This document shows, piece after piece, positions 51,858 to 61,085 of a stretch of DNA of 64,000 bases; the first letter of the stretch is position 1, and each line of letters starts with the position of its first letter. A program made the translations under genes and the position numbers. A model generated the notes under the pieces. That model saw nothing but the letters and a program-made list of their open reading frames with translations. It made no database searches and had not been told where the DNA came from. The DNA is from Nitrincola iocasae (GTDB taxonomy: Bacteria > Pseudomonadota > Gammaproteobacteria > Pseudomonadales > Balneatricaceae): the NCBI RefSeq assembly GCF_008727795.1, contig NZ_CP044222.1, positions 992,001 through 1,056,000 on the forward strand, written 5' to 3'.

Positions 51858-54385
51858 GTATCGCAACATTTATCCAGCAAGAAATTTTTGCCGCCCGGCT
51901 TGCCAGTGCTGATTCCCATCAAGTGCTGGTGGTGTACGACCCGGACCTGCGTTATCGCCAACTTTGTTTAGATATGGCCGATAAGCACAGGGTTGTGGTG
52001 GACGCCACTAAATCCAGTCTGCAAAGCCGTGCACAGGCACTGGAAGCACTGCAGCATCTGGGGCAAAAACTCATTGATCAGCTTCTAGTCTATGTGCCGG
52101 TAGCAAAGCCGCTGGAAGATGAAACTCGACAGACCGACCCCTTTGCTCTCTATGCCGCCTGTGGCGCGGTCTTCCCTGAGGGCGATGGTGATGAGTATCG
52201 CAACCTGTGCATGAAGGCTAAGCCGGACCATGCTACCCAGATTCGCAGTATCTTTGACAAAGACCCTAACCCTAGCTTTGCGGTGATTGATGCCGTAGGT
52301 GGAGGGCTTGAGTGGCCCAACCTACGTACTTTATTGGAGGTTGAATCCAGTCGCGATATTCTGTTTGCATTGCTGTCACCGAGTGAGCGCCAACAAGAGT
52401 CGCTCAAAGGAACAGACGCTTGGGTGACCGAAGTTAAAACCTTGCTACAAAATGCCATTGGCTTTAAGTTGCGCACCCGTGCCAAGAGCTGGAGCAGCAT
52501 AGCAGATGAGCTTTGGACCTACTTACTATTTAGTGAATTTGCCTTCGATTTGCCTACTGAATTGCCTGAAGCATTGGGTACCATGCCACGTGCACCCGCT
52601 GAAGCAGAGCCGTTGATTGAAGACCTATGTGAGCGACTGCGTAACGATCGTCGTACCCAGCCTGCTTACATTGATCGGGCCGAACGCATTGAATCCGAGC
52701 TGGAGCTGGTGAACCACTGTCAGGCAATGGCCGATCTGGGCCGTAAGGACACCTTTCCGTTTGAAGAGCGTACTTTCATGCATCAAGCTATTGTCGCCCT
52801 GCAAGCGGATGATACTGATCGGGTGCGCGATATTCTCGACCGCCATTCCCAGTCGGTTTGGACAGGTAAAGGGGAAAGTCAGGCGCAGTGGGACCTGTTG
52901 GGTTCAGCTTTGATGCTGAAGGAGGCTTGTGAGCAGCGGGAGCTGGAGCTACCTAATTATGTCCGCAATATGGAATCCTTACTGGAGTTCTACGTTTGTC
53001 AGTTGCGTGACGTGGACCGTTTGCACCGTGAGTTTGAGCAGGCTGTCAGCGATTATGACTGGCAGGATACCTTCGGTGTAATGGAACCTGTGAAACACCG
53101 CATACGGCAGAGCTATGGTCGTTTGATTGAGAAGGTGCAGATTAATTTCACTCGGCACCTAGAGCAGACTGGTTGGCCTGTGACAGGTTATCTGTCTAAT
53201 ACAGATGTGTTCGATAAGCTGGTGGCACCCAGGTTGCAGCAAAGCGGTCACAAAGTCGCTTACCTGATGGTAGATGCCCTGCGATATGAGCTCGGCGTTG
53301 CACTGGAGCAGCAGCTCAAGGAAGATGGAAAAGTAGAACTCAAACCTGCTCTGGTACAGCTCCCCAGTATTACCTTGGTAGGTATGGCCAGTCTTTTGCC
53401 TGGCGCATCATCCAGCCTGGTACTCAAAAATACGGATGCTGGGTTGGTGCCGATGATGGGGGATCAGGCAGTTAGTACCGTTCCTCAGCGGATGGAGTGG
53501 GTGCGTAAACGTTATGGTCAGCGTTTCCAGGAAGGGCGTCTGGAAGATTTTGTGCGCAGTAAGTTTGATGTGGACGATACCACAGAACTTTTGATTCTGC
53601 GCTCAGTTGAGATCGATAGCCACTTTGAAAACCATCCTGATACAGCACCTGAGCAGATTACAAAAGCACTTCAGCGTATCCGCAGAGCTGTACATAAGTT
53701 ACAGGAACGCGGGTTTAACCAGATTGTGATTGCCACCGATCATGGATTCTTCATGAATACCCATGCAGGTGCGGGGGATACCTGCAAGAAGCTTCCGGGG
53801 AACTGGCTCAATATCCATGAGCGCTGCCTGTTGGGTGATGGTGCTGAGGATCCCAACCATTACTTACTCAGTGCTGAGAAGGCAGGGATTCGAGGTGATT
53901 TCAGTAAGCTAGCAGGGCCCCGATCCATGGCAGCGTATCGCTCTGGGCTGCTTTATTACCATGGCGGAGCATCGCTGCAGGAATGTGTGGTACCTGTGCT
54001 GGATATTCAACTTAAAGAGGCTGAACAACCAGCGATTCAACAGGCTAGTGTGGTTCTGAATTACAAGAATGGCGCCAAGCGTATCACCACCCGGATGCCA
54101 GTGGTTGAATTAAGTGTTGAAACCCAGGATATGTTCTCTGTGGGGGTGTCGTTTGAGGTGCTACTAGAAGCCCAGAACAAAAAAGGTGAAGTGGTAGGTG
54201 AGGCTAAGCCTGGTGGAGTGGTTAATTCCGCTACTGGCACAATTACTCTTGAACCAAATAATAAAGCCCAGGTGACTCTGCGTATGCTGATGGAGTATGA
54301 GGGTAAATTTAAAGTAAAAGCTCTTAACCCAACGACCTTAGCAGTATATGCTCAATTAGAATTGGAAACTGACTACACGGTATAG
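51854..54385 (+). CDS. pglZ: PglZ/BrxZ alkaline-phosphatase-fold BREX protein
   Basis: 843 residues starting MSIATFIQQEIFAAR at 51854, which overlaps the previous stop (ATGA) and has AGGAG eight bases upstream; a start 24 bases earlier is not supported. The PglZ domain shows the nucleophile/metal region YLMVDALRYELG near 467-478 and the metal pair IATDHGFF near 624-631. Long helical N-terminal region (1-400) and a beta-rich C-terminal end (about 730-843). PglZ is one of the two signature BREX proteins. Confidence 0.92.
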   Translation: MSIATFIQQEIFAARLASADSHQVLVVYDPDLRYRQLCLDMADKHRVVVDATKSSLQSRAQALEALQHLGQKLIDQLLVYVPVAKPLEDETRQTDPFALYAACGAVFPEGDGDEYRNLCMKAKPDHATQIRSIFDKDPNPSFAVIDAVGGGLEWPNLRTLLEVESSRDILFALLSPSERQQESLKGTDAWVTEVKTLLQNAIGFKLRTRAKSWSSIADELWTYLLFSEFAFDLPTELPEALGTMPRAPAEAEPLIEDLCERLRNDRRTQPAYIDRAERIESELELVNHCQAMADLGRKDTFPFEERTFMHQAIVALQADDTDRVRDILDRHSQSVWTGKGESQAQWDLLGSALMLKEACEQRELELPNYVRNMESLLEFYVCQLRDVDRLHREFEQAVSDYDWQDTFGVMEPVKHRIRQSYGRLIEKVQINFTRHLEQTGWPVTGYLSNTDVFDKLVAPRLQQSGHKVAYLMVDALRYELGVALEQQLKEDGKVELKPALVQLPSITLVGMASLLPGASSSLVLKNTDAGLVPMMGDQAVSTVPQRMEWVRKRYGQRFQEGRLEDFVRSKFDVDDTTELLILRSVEIDSHFENHPDTAPEQITKALQRIRRAVHKLQERGFNQIVIATDHGFFMNTHAGAGDTCKKLPGNWLNIHERCLLGDGAEDPNHYLLSAEKAGIRGDFSKLAGPRSMAAYRSGLLYYHGGASLQECVVPVLDIQLKEAEQPAIQQASVVLNYKNGAKRITTRMPVVELSVETQDMFSVGVSFEVLLEAQNKKGEVVGEAKPGGVVNSATGTITLEPNNKAQVTLRMLMEYEGKFKVKALNPTTLAVYAQLELETDYTV

Positions 54386-54388
54386 CTC

Positions 54389-56476
54389 ATGGATGCTCTG
54401 GATCAACGAATTAGCCAAGCTTTTGACGGTAAAGTTGTCCGCAAGGATTTAGTTCACCGTATAAAAAAAGGGACAAATGTTCCTACCTTTGTACTGGAGT
54501 TCCTGCTGGCAAGATATTGTGCCAGTGATGACGAGGCGGAAATTACCGCGGGTATGGAGGCTGTGCTTGAAACCCTGCAGGACAACTATGTGCGCCCTAA
54601 TGAAGCCAATAAAGCGCAATCGGTGGTGGCAACCAAGGGTAAGCATCGCTTTATCGACAAAGTGCATGTGAACTATGTCGAAAAAGACCGACGTCACTGG
54701 GCTGCACTGGAAAACTTCGATTCCCGCAAAGTAGCTATCAGCGAGAAGTTCTACCGTGACAACGACCGCTTGTTACAGGGTGGCCTCTGGTGCGAGGTGA
54801 CTATTGCTTACAACGAAATCGAAGACGACGATTACGCATTCTATATTGAAGATTTGCGTCCAATTCAGCTAAGTCGTTTCAGCTATGATCAGTACTGCGA
54901 GGGACGTGATGAGTTCAGCCGTGATGACTGGATGGATGTGGTGCTTCGCTCTGTCGGCTTAGAGCCAATAAAACTGACGCAGCGGGTGAAGATGCATTTC
55001 ATCGCTCGACTGCTGCCACTTGTAGAGCCCAATTTCAACTTCATCGAGCTCGGACCGCGAGGTACTGGTAAGTCTTACTTCTTCAGTGAGTTCTCACCTT
55101 ACTCCACCCTGATCAGTGGTGGCCAGGCGACAAAAGCCACGCTGTTCTACAACAACCAGCGTAAAAAAATAGGACTGGTCGGTTTTTGGGATACTGTTGC
55201 ATTTGATGAAGTAGGTGGGATCAAAGTGAAAGATCCTGACACTATCCAAATCATGAAGGACTTTATGGCCAATGGCCGCTTCTCTCGTGGTGTCGAAGTG
55301 ATCGCTGATGCCTCAATGGCATTTGTTGGTAACCTTGATCTTTCTGTTCAACAGATTGTTAACTCTGAGGTCTACGACTTATTCCAGCCATTACCTAAAG
55401 AGTTTGATCTTGCTGTGATGGATCGCTTTGCATTTTACTTACCTGGTTGGGAAATGCCTAAGAATAGCAGTGAGTTCTTGACCAACAATTATGGCTTCAT
55501 TACCGACTACCTGGCGGAAGCCTTCCACTACCAGATGAAGCATACCAACCGCTACGAAGAAGTTTCCAAGCGGATTCGCCTGGGCTCTGCAGTAGAAGGT
55601 CGAGACGAGAAGGGTATCAAGAAAACAGTCTCTGCACTGATTAAAATCCTGCATCCATCAGCCCCCCCCAGTGATGAAGAGTTTACTGAGTACGTGGCGT
55701 ATGCGGTTGAATGCCGTCGCCGAGTTAAGGAACAGATGAATAAGCGCAAAACCGATGACGAGTTTGCGCGTATTAACCTATCCTACTTCGATACCAACGG
55801 TCGTGAAGTGGTCGTTTACTGCCCGGAGTCTAAAAACGCTGATGCCACTCAGGAACCATTACGGAAAAATATCCATAACCCCGAAGCTGCGACTGATCTA
55901 CCTGACGTTTATACGCAGGATGAGCAGGCACCTGAAATGGAGGTGGCAAAAGTAAAGAGCATTCAGCCTGTCGCAACAGAAGCTGGGCCTATAATGCTGC
56001 AGGATACCCCCCAAGAGCAGCACTTCACTATTTACTATGGTGACACCGGACACAGCTACGAATCCATCGTAGGACCCTACCTGATCGCGGCAAAAGTCGT
56101 TGAGATAGAAGACCCTTATATCCGAGCTACACACCAGGTTCAAAACTTCGTCCGCTTTTGCGAAGCCGTGTTGAAAGTATCCACCGTCAGAAAAATAGTC
56201 CTCACCACTAGCTATGATGAGGATACAGATATCAAAGAACTGTCTGAACGACTGCAGGAGCTGAAGCAGAGCCTGATTGAGCTGGATGTTGAGCTAGAAG
56301 TGAAAATCAATGAAAACCTGCACGACCGAGAAATCCGCATTGATAACGGCTGGATAATTAAGATAGGTCGCGGTTTAGACTTCTTCCAAAAACCGGATAG
56401 TTGGTTTGGTATAGGTGTTACTGATCTGACACTGAGGAAATGTTTAGAAACTAAGGTAGATATATATACAAAATAA
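54389..56476 (+). CDS. brxL: BrxL, BREX AAA ATPase, with MIT_C-like C-terminus
   Basis: 695 residues. The N-terminal BrxL domain reads VHRIKKGTNVPTFVLEFLL near 22-40 and ENFDSRKVAISEKFYRDNDR near 108. The AAA core has Walker A LGPRGTGKSYFF near 217-228, a Walker B-like VAFDEVG near 270 and FAFYLPGWEMP near 348. In the type I BrxL known to me the end is Lon-protease-like. Here, after YFDTNGREVV, it is an acidic linker and then HSYESIVGPYLIAAKVVEIE, DPYIRATHQVQNFVRFCE and IDNGWIIKIGRGLDFF. These are the marks of a MIT_C (phospholipase-D-like, inactive) domain. Last BREX gene. Confidence 0.9.
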   Translation: MDALDQRISQAFDGKVVRKDLVHRIKKGTNVPTFVLEFLLARYCASDDEAEITAGMEAVLETLQDNYVRPNEANKAQSVVATKGKHRFIDKVHVNYVEKDRRHWAALENFDSRKVAISEKFYRDNDRLLQGGLWCEVTIAYNEIEDDDYAFYIEDLRPIQLSRFSYDQYCEGRDEFSRDDWMDVVLRSVGLEPIKLTQRVKMHFIARLLPLVEPNFNFIELGPRGTGKSYFFSEFSPYSTLISGGQATKATLFYNNQRKKIGLVGFWDTVAFDEVGGIKVKDPDTIQIMKDFMANGRFSRGVEVIADASMAFVGNLDLSVQQIVNSEVYDLFQPLPKEFDLAVMDRFAFYLPGWEMPKNSSEFLTNNYGFITDYLAEAFHYQMKHTNRYEEVSKRIRLGSAVEGRDEKGIKKTVSALIKILHPSAPPSDEEFTEYVAYAVECRRRVKEQMNKRKTDDEFARINLSYFDTNGREVVVYCPESKNADATQEPLRKNIHNPEAATDLPDVYTQDEQAPEMEVAKVKSIQPVATEAGPIMLQDTPQEQHFTIYYGDTGHSYESIVGPYLIAAKVVEIEDPYIRATHQVQNFVRFCEAVLKVSTVRKIVLTTSYDEDTDIKELSERLQELKQSLIELDVELEVKINENLHDREIRIDNGWIIKIGRGLDFFQKPDSWFGIGVTDLTLRKCLETKVDIYTK

Positions 56477-56632
56477 TCATTTAAATATATTTAAACCATG
56501 TATATGGAGCGTTGACTAATTTTATATTTTTTGGTTAGGTTATTGTGTGTAAATATTTCAAGAAAAGCAAGCCTGTATTGAAATTATTATAATATTTAGT
56601 AACTATTTTAAAAGTCAATGGGGTAAATAAGA

Positions 56633-57922
56633 GTGTGTGGCAAAAGCAATAATGTTACTCCAAGAGACTATATTTATTTTAGCAATGCTAAAGAAGTAAT
56701 AAGCTATATTGATTCATTAGAGGGAAAGGCGATTAAGCCTGAGTCAAAGATTACACCCTTGCTTCCTTCTGCGAAAGATTTTTTAGAGTTTATAGGGTAT
56801 GAATCAAACATATTAGTATCTCTGATATTGTCAAGTCATAAACAAAATGAGCAAATGCCCTTTAGTCGAGCTACTATTTTCAAAATACCTAAATTTTTTA
56901 ATGGATTGGTATCACTTAGTAAAAAAACGCAGCATAAGTTTATTAGCTATTTTTTTGAAAAAATTCCTGGTGATATAGAAAGTAAATCGATCCGGTTGCC
57001 TAAGGATTTTAATGGTGGCGCTGCAGATGGATGGCTTGGGTTGATTGATGGAATAAAAAACTCTAAGCGTGGATTGGGTGAGTTTTCTGTTTTGATTCAG
57101 TTTATTACTGAAAGGATGAATAAAGAGGCTGATTTATTGACGCGTGTTTCAAATGCGTCAATAAGTGATGAAGATAGACGTAGTCTATATTTTGATACTT
57201 TGACTAAAGAAACTCTTATTCAAGATGAAGTAATTGAAGCCATAAGGGTACTTTCTGAAAATAAAGAATATCAATATTCAATTTATATTAAATCATTATT
57301 AGTCTGTAGTTTGAAGTTGGATTTTTATTATTCTGCGATTGCTTGCTTGGAAGTAGGATTGATTCGTTTAATAAGAATTAAATCTCCAGAGTTGATTCAG
57401 GCAAGGCCTGATTGGTTTGTTGATGGGGTTATATATAATTTTATTAGAAAATTACGATTTAATGAAAATTATATTTATATTGAAAACCCTTTTTCACTTT
57501 ACCTTGATTGGTTGGCAGGAAGTGATGGGCCGTTAGTTAGTAATTCACCTATAAGTAGGGCTAAGTTAGCTTCATTTATCCCCCTGGAAAATGAAGAGGA
57601 TACTATTAATGGATACACTAGAGATGAAAAGCAAAAGGATTTACTTAAGGATTGGAAAAAATCAAATTACCCCAGTCATAAAAAGTTTTACCAATTCATT
57701 ATTAACTTCAGTGATGATTTTTCATGTGATCCGACCTTCCTTACTGATATAGGTTTTGTGTCAATTATTTTAGATAAACTATTTTTGCAGTTGTTGGATG
57801 ATCTAAAAGTTTTTAGGTCTGTTGATAGCTACAAGGTTATGGAGGAATCTGTTCTACGTTATAAAGAGTACCGTTCTTATTTTGAAAATAAATATGCTGG
57901 TGTTGAAGATTTTACGAGGTAA
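56633..57922 (+). CDS. Unknown AT-rich gene downstream of BREX
   Basis: 429 residues from GTG 56633; no ATG or strong ribosome site is available upstream. No family recognised. It looks like an all-helical soluble protein rich in I/L/F/Y/K (LEFIGYESNILVSLILSSHK near 44, YYSAIACLEVGLIRLIRIKS near 222, FLDWLA-like segment near 284). Base composition is far more AT-rich than the BREX genes and similar to the AT-rich middle of pglX. The 156 bp before it is AT-rich with AATATT-type inverted repeats, so it likely has its own promoter. A perfect terminator closes it. Possibly another defence cargo gene. Confidence 0.7.
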   Translation: MCGKSNNVTPRDYIYFSNAKEVISYIDSLEGKAIKPESKITPLLPSAKDFLEFIGYESNILVSLILSSHKQNEQMPFSRATIFKIPKFFNGLVSLSKKTQHKFISYFFEKIPGDIESKSIRLPKDFNGGAADGWLGLIDGIKNSKRGLGEFSVLIQFITERMNKEADLLTRVSNASISDEDRRSLYFDTLTKETLIQDEVIEAIRVLSENKEYQYSIYIKSLLVCSLKLDFYYSAIACLEVGLIRLIRIKSPELIQARPDWFVDGVIYNFIRKLRFNENYIYIENPFSLYLDWLAGSDGPLVSNSPISRAKLASFIPLENEEDTINGYTRDEKQKDLLKDWKKSNYPSHKKFYQFIINFSDDFSCDPTFLTDIGFVSIILDKLFLQLLDDLKVFRSVDSYKVMEESVLRYKEYRSYFENKYAGVEDFTR

Positions 57923-57948
57923 GGCTTCAATGCCTTACCTCGTTTTTT
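57915..57948 (+). terminator. Terminator behind the unknown gene
   Basis: An 11-bp perfect stem (57915-57925 with 57932-57942) starts inside the last codons and runs into TTTTTT. It works rightward and separates this gene from the convergent metallo-beta-lactamase gene. Confidence 0.88.
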
Positions 57949-57953
57949 AAATT

Positions 57954-59561
57954 TCAGAGTGTGAATTTACTGTTCGTTAATGAAGGGCTTTTTACAGTAA
58001 TATTCCGATTTCCAGCTGTATTTGTTATTGCTTTCTTAAGAGCTAAACGTTCATGGTCATCACCATGCTGAATAAAAATGATCGGAGCTGTAATTTTGCT
58101 TTCTCCTTTAAAAGTCCAAAAAAGCCAGCCAAGTAGACCTGTTTGATCAGCATGAGCAGAGTAACCTGTAACCGTAGATATGTTACACAAGATTTCCCGA
58201 TAAGGAATTTCAGTGTTTGTATATTCTATATATATTTTCCCACGGTGGCGTTTACGTTCGCAATTTTCAATATTTTTTAAAGAATTGAATTCAGATGCTA
58301 TTGAGTTAGGCGCCGCGTATCCAACTAAGCCTAAAATGTTATTTTCATCGAGTACTACTTTAGGTATCCAGTTAGTAACTGCACCACCATCACAACTTCC
58401 AGCGCTAGCAACAATTATACGAGGACGATTTAATTCAATAGCATTTCTTTCTTGATGGGATTTTATTACTTTTACTCTTGATTTCCAATTCTTGGCAATT
58501 GAATTTCCGAATTTTTTGGCGAGCTCTGGAAATTTTGGTGTTTCTCCTAAGCAAATACGAATAATATCGATAGCTCTGTCTACCTGAAATGGATCAGTAT
58601 CATCGAGTTCAAACCAACGAAATATTTGTTTTCCTAGCCACATTGGCCTAACCTTTTTTAGGTTTTTACCAAGAAAATCTGTTCGCTCAATAGCCTCTAA
58701 AATAATAGGTGTAAGCTTATTAGCTGTTGGTGAGTCTAGTATTAACTCAATATCAGAATATTTAGCTTGTTCATTGTTTAACACCCAATGGAGATCAAAC
58801 AGAAGGTCTTGAATACGCCCTAGTGAGAAGGATGGCAATAGAGTGGTGCTTTTTTGGGTAACAATATGGTTACAGATATCAGTTAGCTGCTGCCAACGGA
58901 AATTAGGTGATAGCTCTTCAATAGGTCTTATTTTTCCTCCATAGGTTGACTCAATAACTGCATAGTCAAACTCACGAGGGTGCATCATATGACGAATTAT
59001 TGGTAAGTTTTCTTCGTTTTCTAGAGAAGTTCCTATATCACCTGAAAAAATAATACTCTTTTGCTCTCCTGTACCAACAGGACCCCAGTAAATACCAATT
59101 GCGACAGCCCCTATGATGTGACTTGTTCGGTAGAAGTTGATAAATAGGTCTTTATCGACTGCATGTAAATTACCACCAATGAGCGATTTTCCACGGGGCT
59201 CGAACCAAGTAATGCTATTGATATCCTCATTACCATAAGGTGCACCTAGCTTAACGGCATCTGCTAGCATTATTTTGGCTATCTCTGCAGTTTCATGTGT
59301 ACAGATAATTTTGCCTTTAAAGCCTTTTTGGTATAACAGCGGAATTAGTCCACAGTGATCCATATGTGCGTGTGTTAGTAGCACAAATTTGAGCTCGGCA
59401 GGATCGAATGGCCAATCTGTACCATTATTCCATATATCGGGATTACCTTCTCCTTGCTGAATGCCGCAGTCGACAAGAAAGTTCCAACCATTTGATGCAT
59501 CATGCATCCAAGTACATGACCCTGTAACCCTATCCAATGGACCAAGAAATTCAATATTCAT
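57954..59561 (-). CDS. Beta-CASP metallo-beta-lactamase nuclease (CPSF73-like)
   Basis: 535 residues. Metallo-beta-lactamase motif 2 THAHMDH at 63-69, motif 3 in RTSHIIGAVA near 149 and motif 4 FSGDIG near 173. The beta-CASP insert (about 200-400) and the C-terminal RMMBL segment VTGYSAHADQTGLLGWL near 472 with IIFIQHGDDHERLALKKAI near 499 are all present. The fold is that of RNA exo/endonucleases such as CPSF73 and RNase J relatives. All metal ligands are visible. GAGGTG lies eight bases before the ATG. It lies downstream of a broken leftward gene, which may have been its partner. Confidence 0.9.
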   Translation of the reverse strand: MNIEFLGPLDRVTGSCTWMHDASNGWNFLVDCGIQQGEGNPDIWNNGTDWPFDPAELKFVLLTHAHMDHCGLIPLLYQKGFKGKIICTHETAEIAKIMLADAVKLGAPYGNEDINSITWFEPRGKSLIGGNLHAVDKDLFINFYRTSHIIGAVAIGIYWGPVGTGEQKSIIFSGDIGTSLENEENLPIIRHMMHPREFDYAVIESTYGGKIRPIEELSPNFRWQQLTDICNHIVTQKSTTLLPSFSLGRIQDLLFDLHWVLNNEQAKYSDIELILDSPTANKLTPIILEAIERTDFLGKNLKKVRPMWLGKQIFRWFELDDTDPFQVDRAIDIIRICLGETPKFPELAKKFGNSIAKNWKSRVKVIKSHQERNAIELNRPRIIVASAGSCDGGAVTNWIPKVVLDENNILGLVGYAAPNSIASEFNSLKNIENCERKRHRGKIYIEYTNTEIPYREILCNISTVTGYSAHADQTGLLGWLFWTFKGESKITAPIIFIQHGDDHERLALKKAITNTAGNRNITVKSPSLTNSKFTL

Positions 59562-59675
59562 ATAGCATCACCTCATCAATTTATTTACCTGATCGATTCT
59601 CCAGTGATGTGGCCCTGTCTAGTAGGGGGGTTGAGAGTCTAAGTTTTTGCATATTTTGAAACACCATTCCATAAA

Positions 59676-59714
59676 TTGAGAGGATTCTAGGCAGGCTGCC
59701 TAGAATCCTCTCAA
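59676..59714. repeat. 39-bp near-perfect palindrome
   Basis: Two exact 19-bp arms (TTGAGAGGATTCTAGGCAG and its inverse) meet at a single central G. No T-run follows on either side, so an ordinary terminator is unlikely. It lies between the start of the metallo-beta-lactamase gene and the end of the broken leftward gene; it could be a large operator or a processed RNA hairpin. The stretch 59562-59813 holds no supported gene. Confidence 0.6.
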
Positions 59715-59813
59715 GAAAATAGGTATGTAAAACATCTAATCGGTTTCTGCGACAAAATATAACGCACACCTTCCTTATACTCCCAATTAATCAAGCAGTG
59801 ATGGGAGTCAGTC

Positions 59814-60137
59814 ATGTCATCTTCGTTACACGCCATATCTAGCCCGATTTCTTTGGTTAGGCTACATGTTGATACACATGGCTACCAGGCGATTTCCAAT
59901 CGTTCTCGTTTAAGTGAAGAGGACCTGTTTGCTGAAGTAGGAGCAATGCATAAGGGGATATTCGATTTCGTACCTCAGATGCCAAAGCTTAATCATCAGG
60001 CACAATTACATGTAGGGTGCTACACTTACAATCTGGATGATTCCAGTACCTCTTACAGGTTGAACAGGGTATATAGTAAAAACTCTCTTGATGTTGTAGC
60101 CGGGTTGCATCGCCAAATTCAGGATCAAATGCTCTAG
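59814..60137 (+). CDS. Doubtful small open frame
   Basis: 107 residues with GGGAG six bases before the ATG. It includes HVDTHGYQAISNRSRLSEED, LFAEVGAMHKGIFDFVPQMP and CYTYNLDDSSTSYRLNRVY, which look protein-like, but no family is recognised. An ACTCCCA just upstream can pair with the TGGGAGT that holds the ribosome site. It overlaps the end of the minus-strand broken gene, so at most one of the two is real over 59989-60137. It may be a fragment left by recombination. Confidence 0.35.
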   Translation: MSSSLHAISSPISLVRLHVDTHGYQAISNRSRLSEEDLFAEVGAMHKGIFDFVPQMPKLNHQAQLHVGCYTYNLDDSSTSYRLNRVYSKNSLDVVAGLHRQIQDQML

Positions 60138-60333
60138 AATCATAAGATCGCAAAAATTCACCTGGAACTTTACTTTTTGTCATAGTAGATGACACATTTG
60201 ATGTAGAAACTACTCTATGATGTTTTGACTGTTTAGAAATATGCGGCGAGCAGATTAATTCACTAAACACTGTCTCGCCTTGTGACTTTCCCGGCAGCGA
60301 TAGCCCGAACTCCAAATCATAGACTTCACACTC
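59989..60333 (-). pseudogene. 3' part of a leftward gene cut by IS30, weakly Hsp70-like
   Basis: The minus frame is open from the stop at 59989 up to the IS30 edge. On the other side of the IS it continues without a break through 63923-64000 to the window end once one CTC copy is removed. The joined protein reads ELKLNIDHNLILSAKAKS, then GISQKITECEVYDLEFGLSL, then PGKSQGETVFSE, and ends with a cysteine-rich tail (PCSTCKRYW, DCKC). The LKLNID-LILSAKAKSG part resembles the substrate-binding beta sheet of Hsp70-like proteins; this is a weak match by eye. The intact gene would lie directly upstream of the metallo-beta-lactamase gene. Confidence 0.5.
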
Positions 60334-60444
60334 CCTGAATTCAGATAATAACCGCAACACTCATGTGATGGGCCAGGTCGGAGAGAGGCCAGCTACCGAA
60401 ATGTGGTAGCCTTATTTTTCGACCAAAAAAAATGAGATCTACAC

Positions 60445-61001
60445 ATGAGTTATCGGCAGCTGACCGAGGGACAACGATACCAGATTTCTTTGCTGCTCTC
60501 ACAGGATTTTTCGCAGCGAGAGATTGCAAGAAAGCTAAACATTGCACCTTCGACCGTCAATCGAGAGTTGCGACGTAACAAAAATGAAGCAGGTCACTAT
60601 GACCCCGATAGAGCTCAACAGCGCTCATTATTTCGCCGTTTAAAGCCAAAAGCTAAGCGAATATGTGAGAACACAAGGAATGCCGTTGAGTTCATGCTCG
60701 AACTTGACTGGAGTCCTGAGCAGATATCGGCTATTTGCACCAGGATTGGTTACACCGTCAGTCACGAGTGGATCTATAACTATGTACTGGCTGATTTTAA
60801 TGAGGGTGGCACCTTGTTCACCCACCTGAGACATCGGTTGAAACGTTATAAAAAGCGGCTTCACAAGCAGCGGGGCCGTATCCTGGGTAGGCGCTCAATA
60901 CACGATAGGCCTGGGATTATTGATGATCGAGGCCGCTATGGAGACTGGGAAATAGACACGGTCATTGGCAAACAAGGAACGGGGGCTATCGTAACTATTT
61001 T
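60445..61001 (+). pseudogene. IS30 transposase, N-terminal part
   Basis: Codons 1-185 plus two bases of a 322-residue transposase. An N-terminal helix-turn-helix pair (MSYRQLTEGQRYQISLLLSQ, SQREIARKLNIAPSTVNREL) and the start of the DDE domain with the first aspartate in WEIDTVIGKQGTGA. The frame breaks at the IS66 insertion. Joining 61001 to 63497 restores ...VTIL-ERKSRFYLVRKV... in frame, so the gene was intact when hit. Confidence 0.93.
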
Positions 61002-61085
61002 GTAAGCGCCAAAGAATCAGCACCTACAATTTAGAATGTAACCGCTTCAAACTAACTCCATCAAATTCAATGTATGGAGTTCAAA

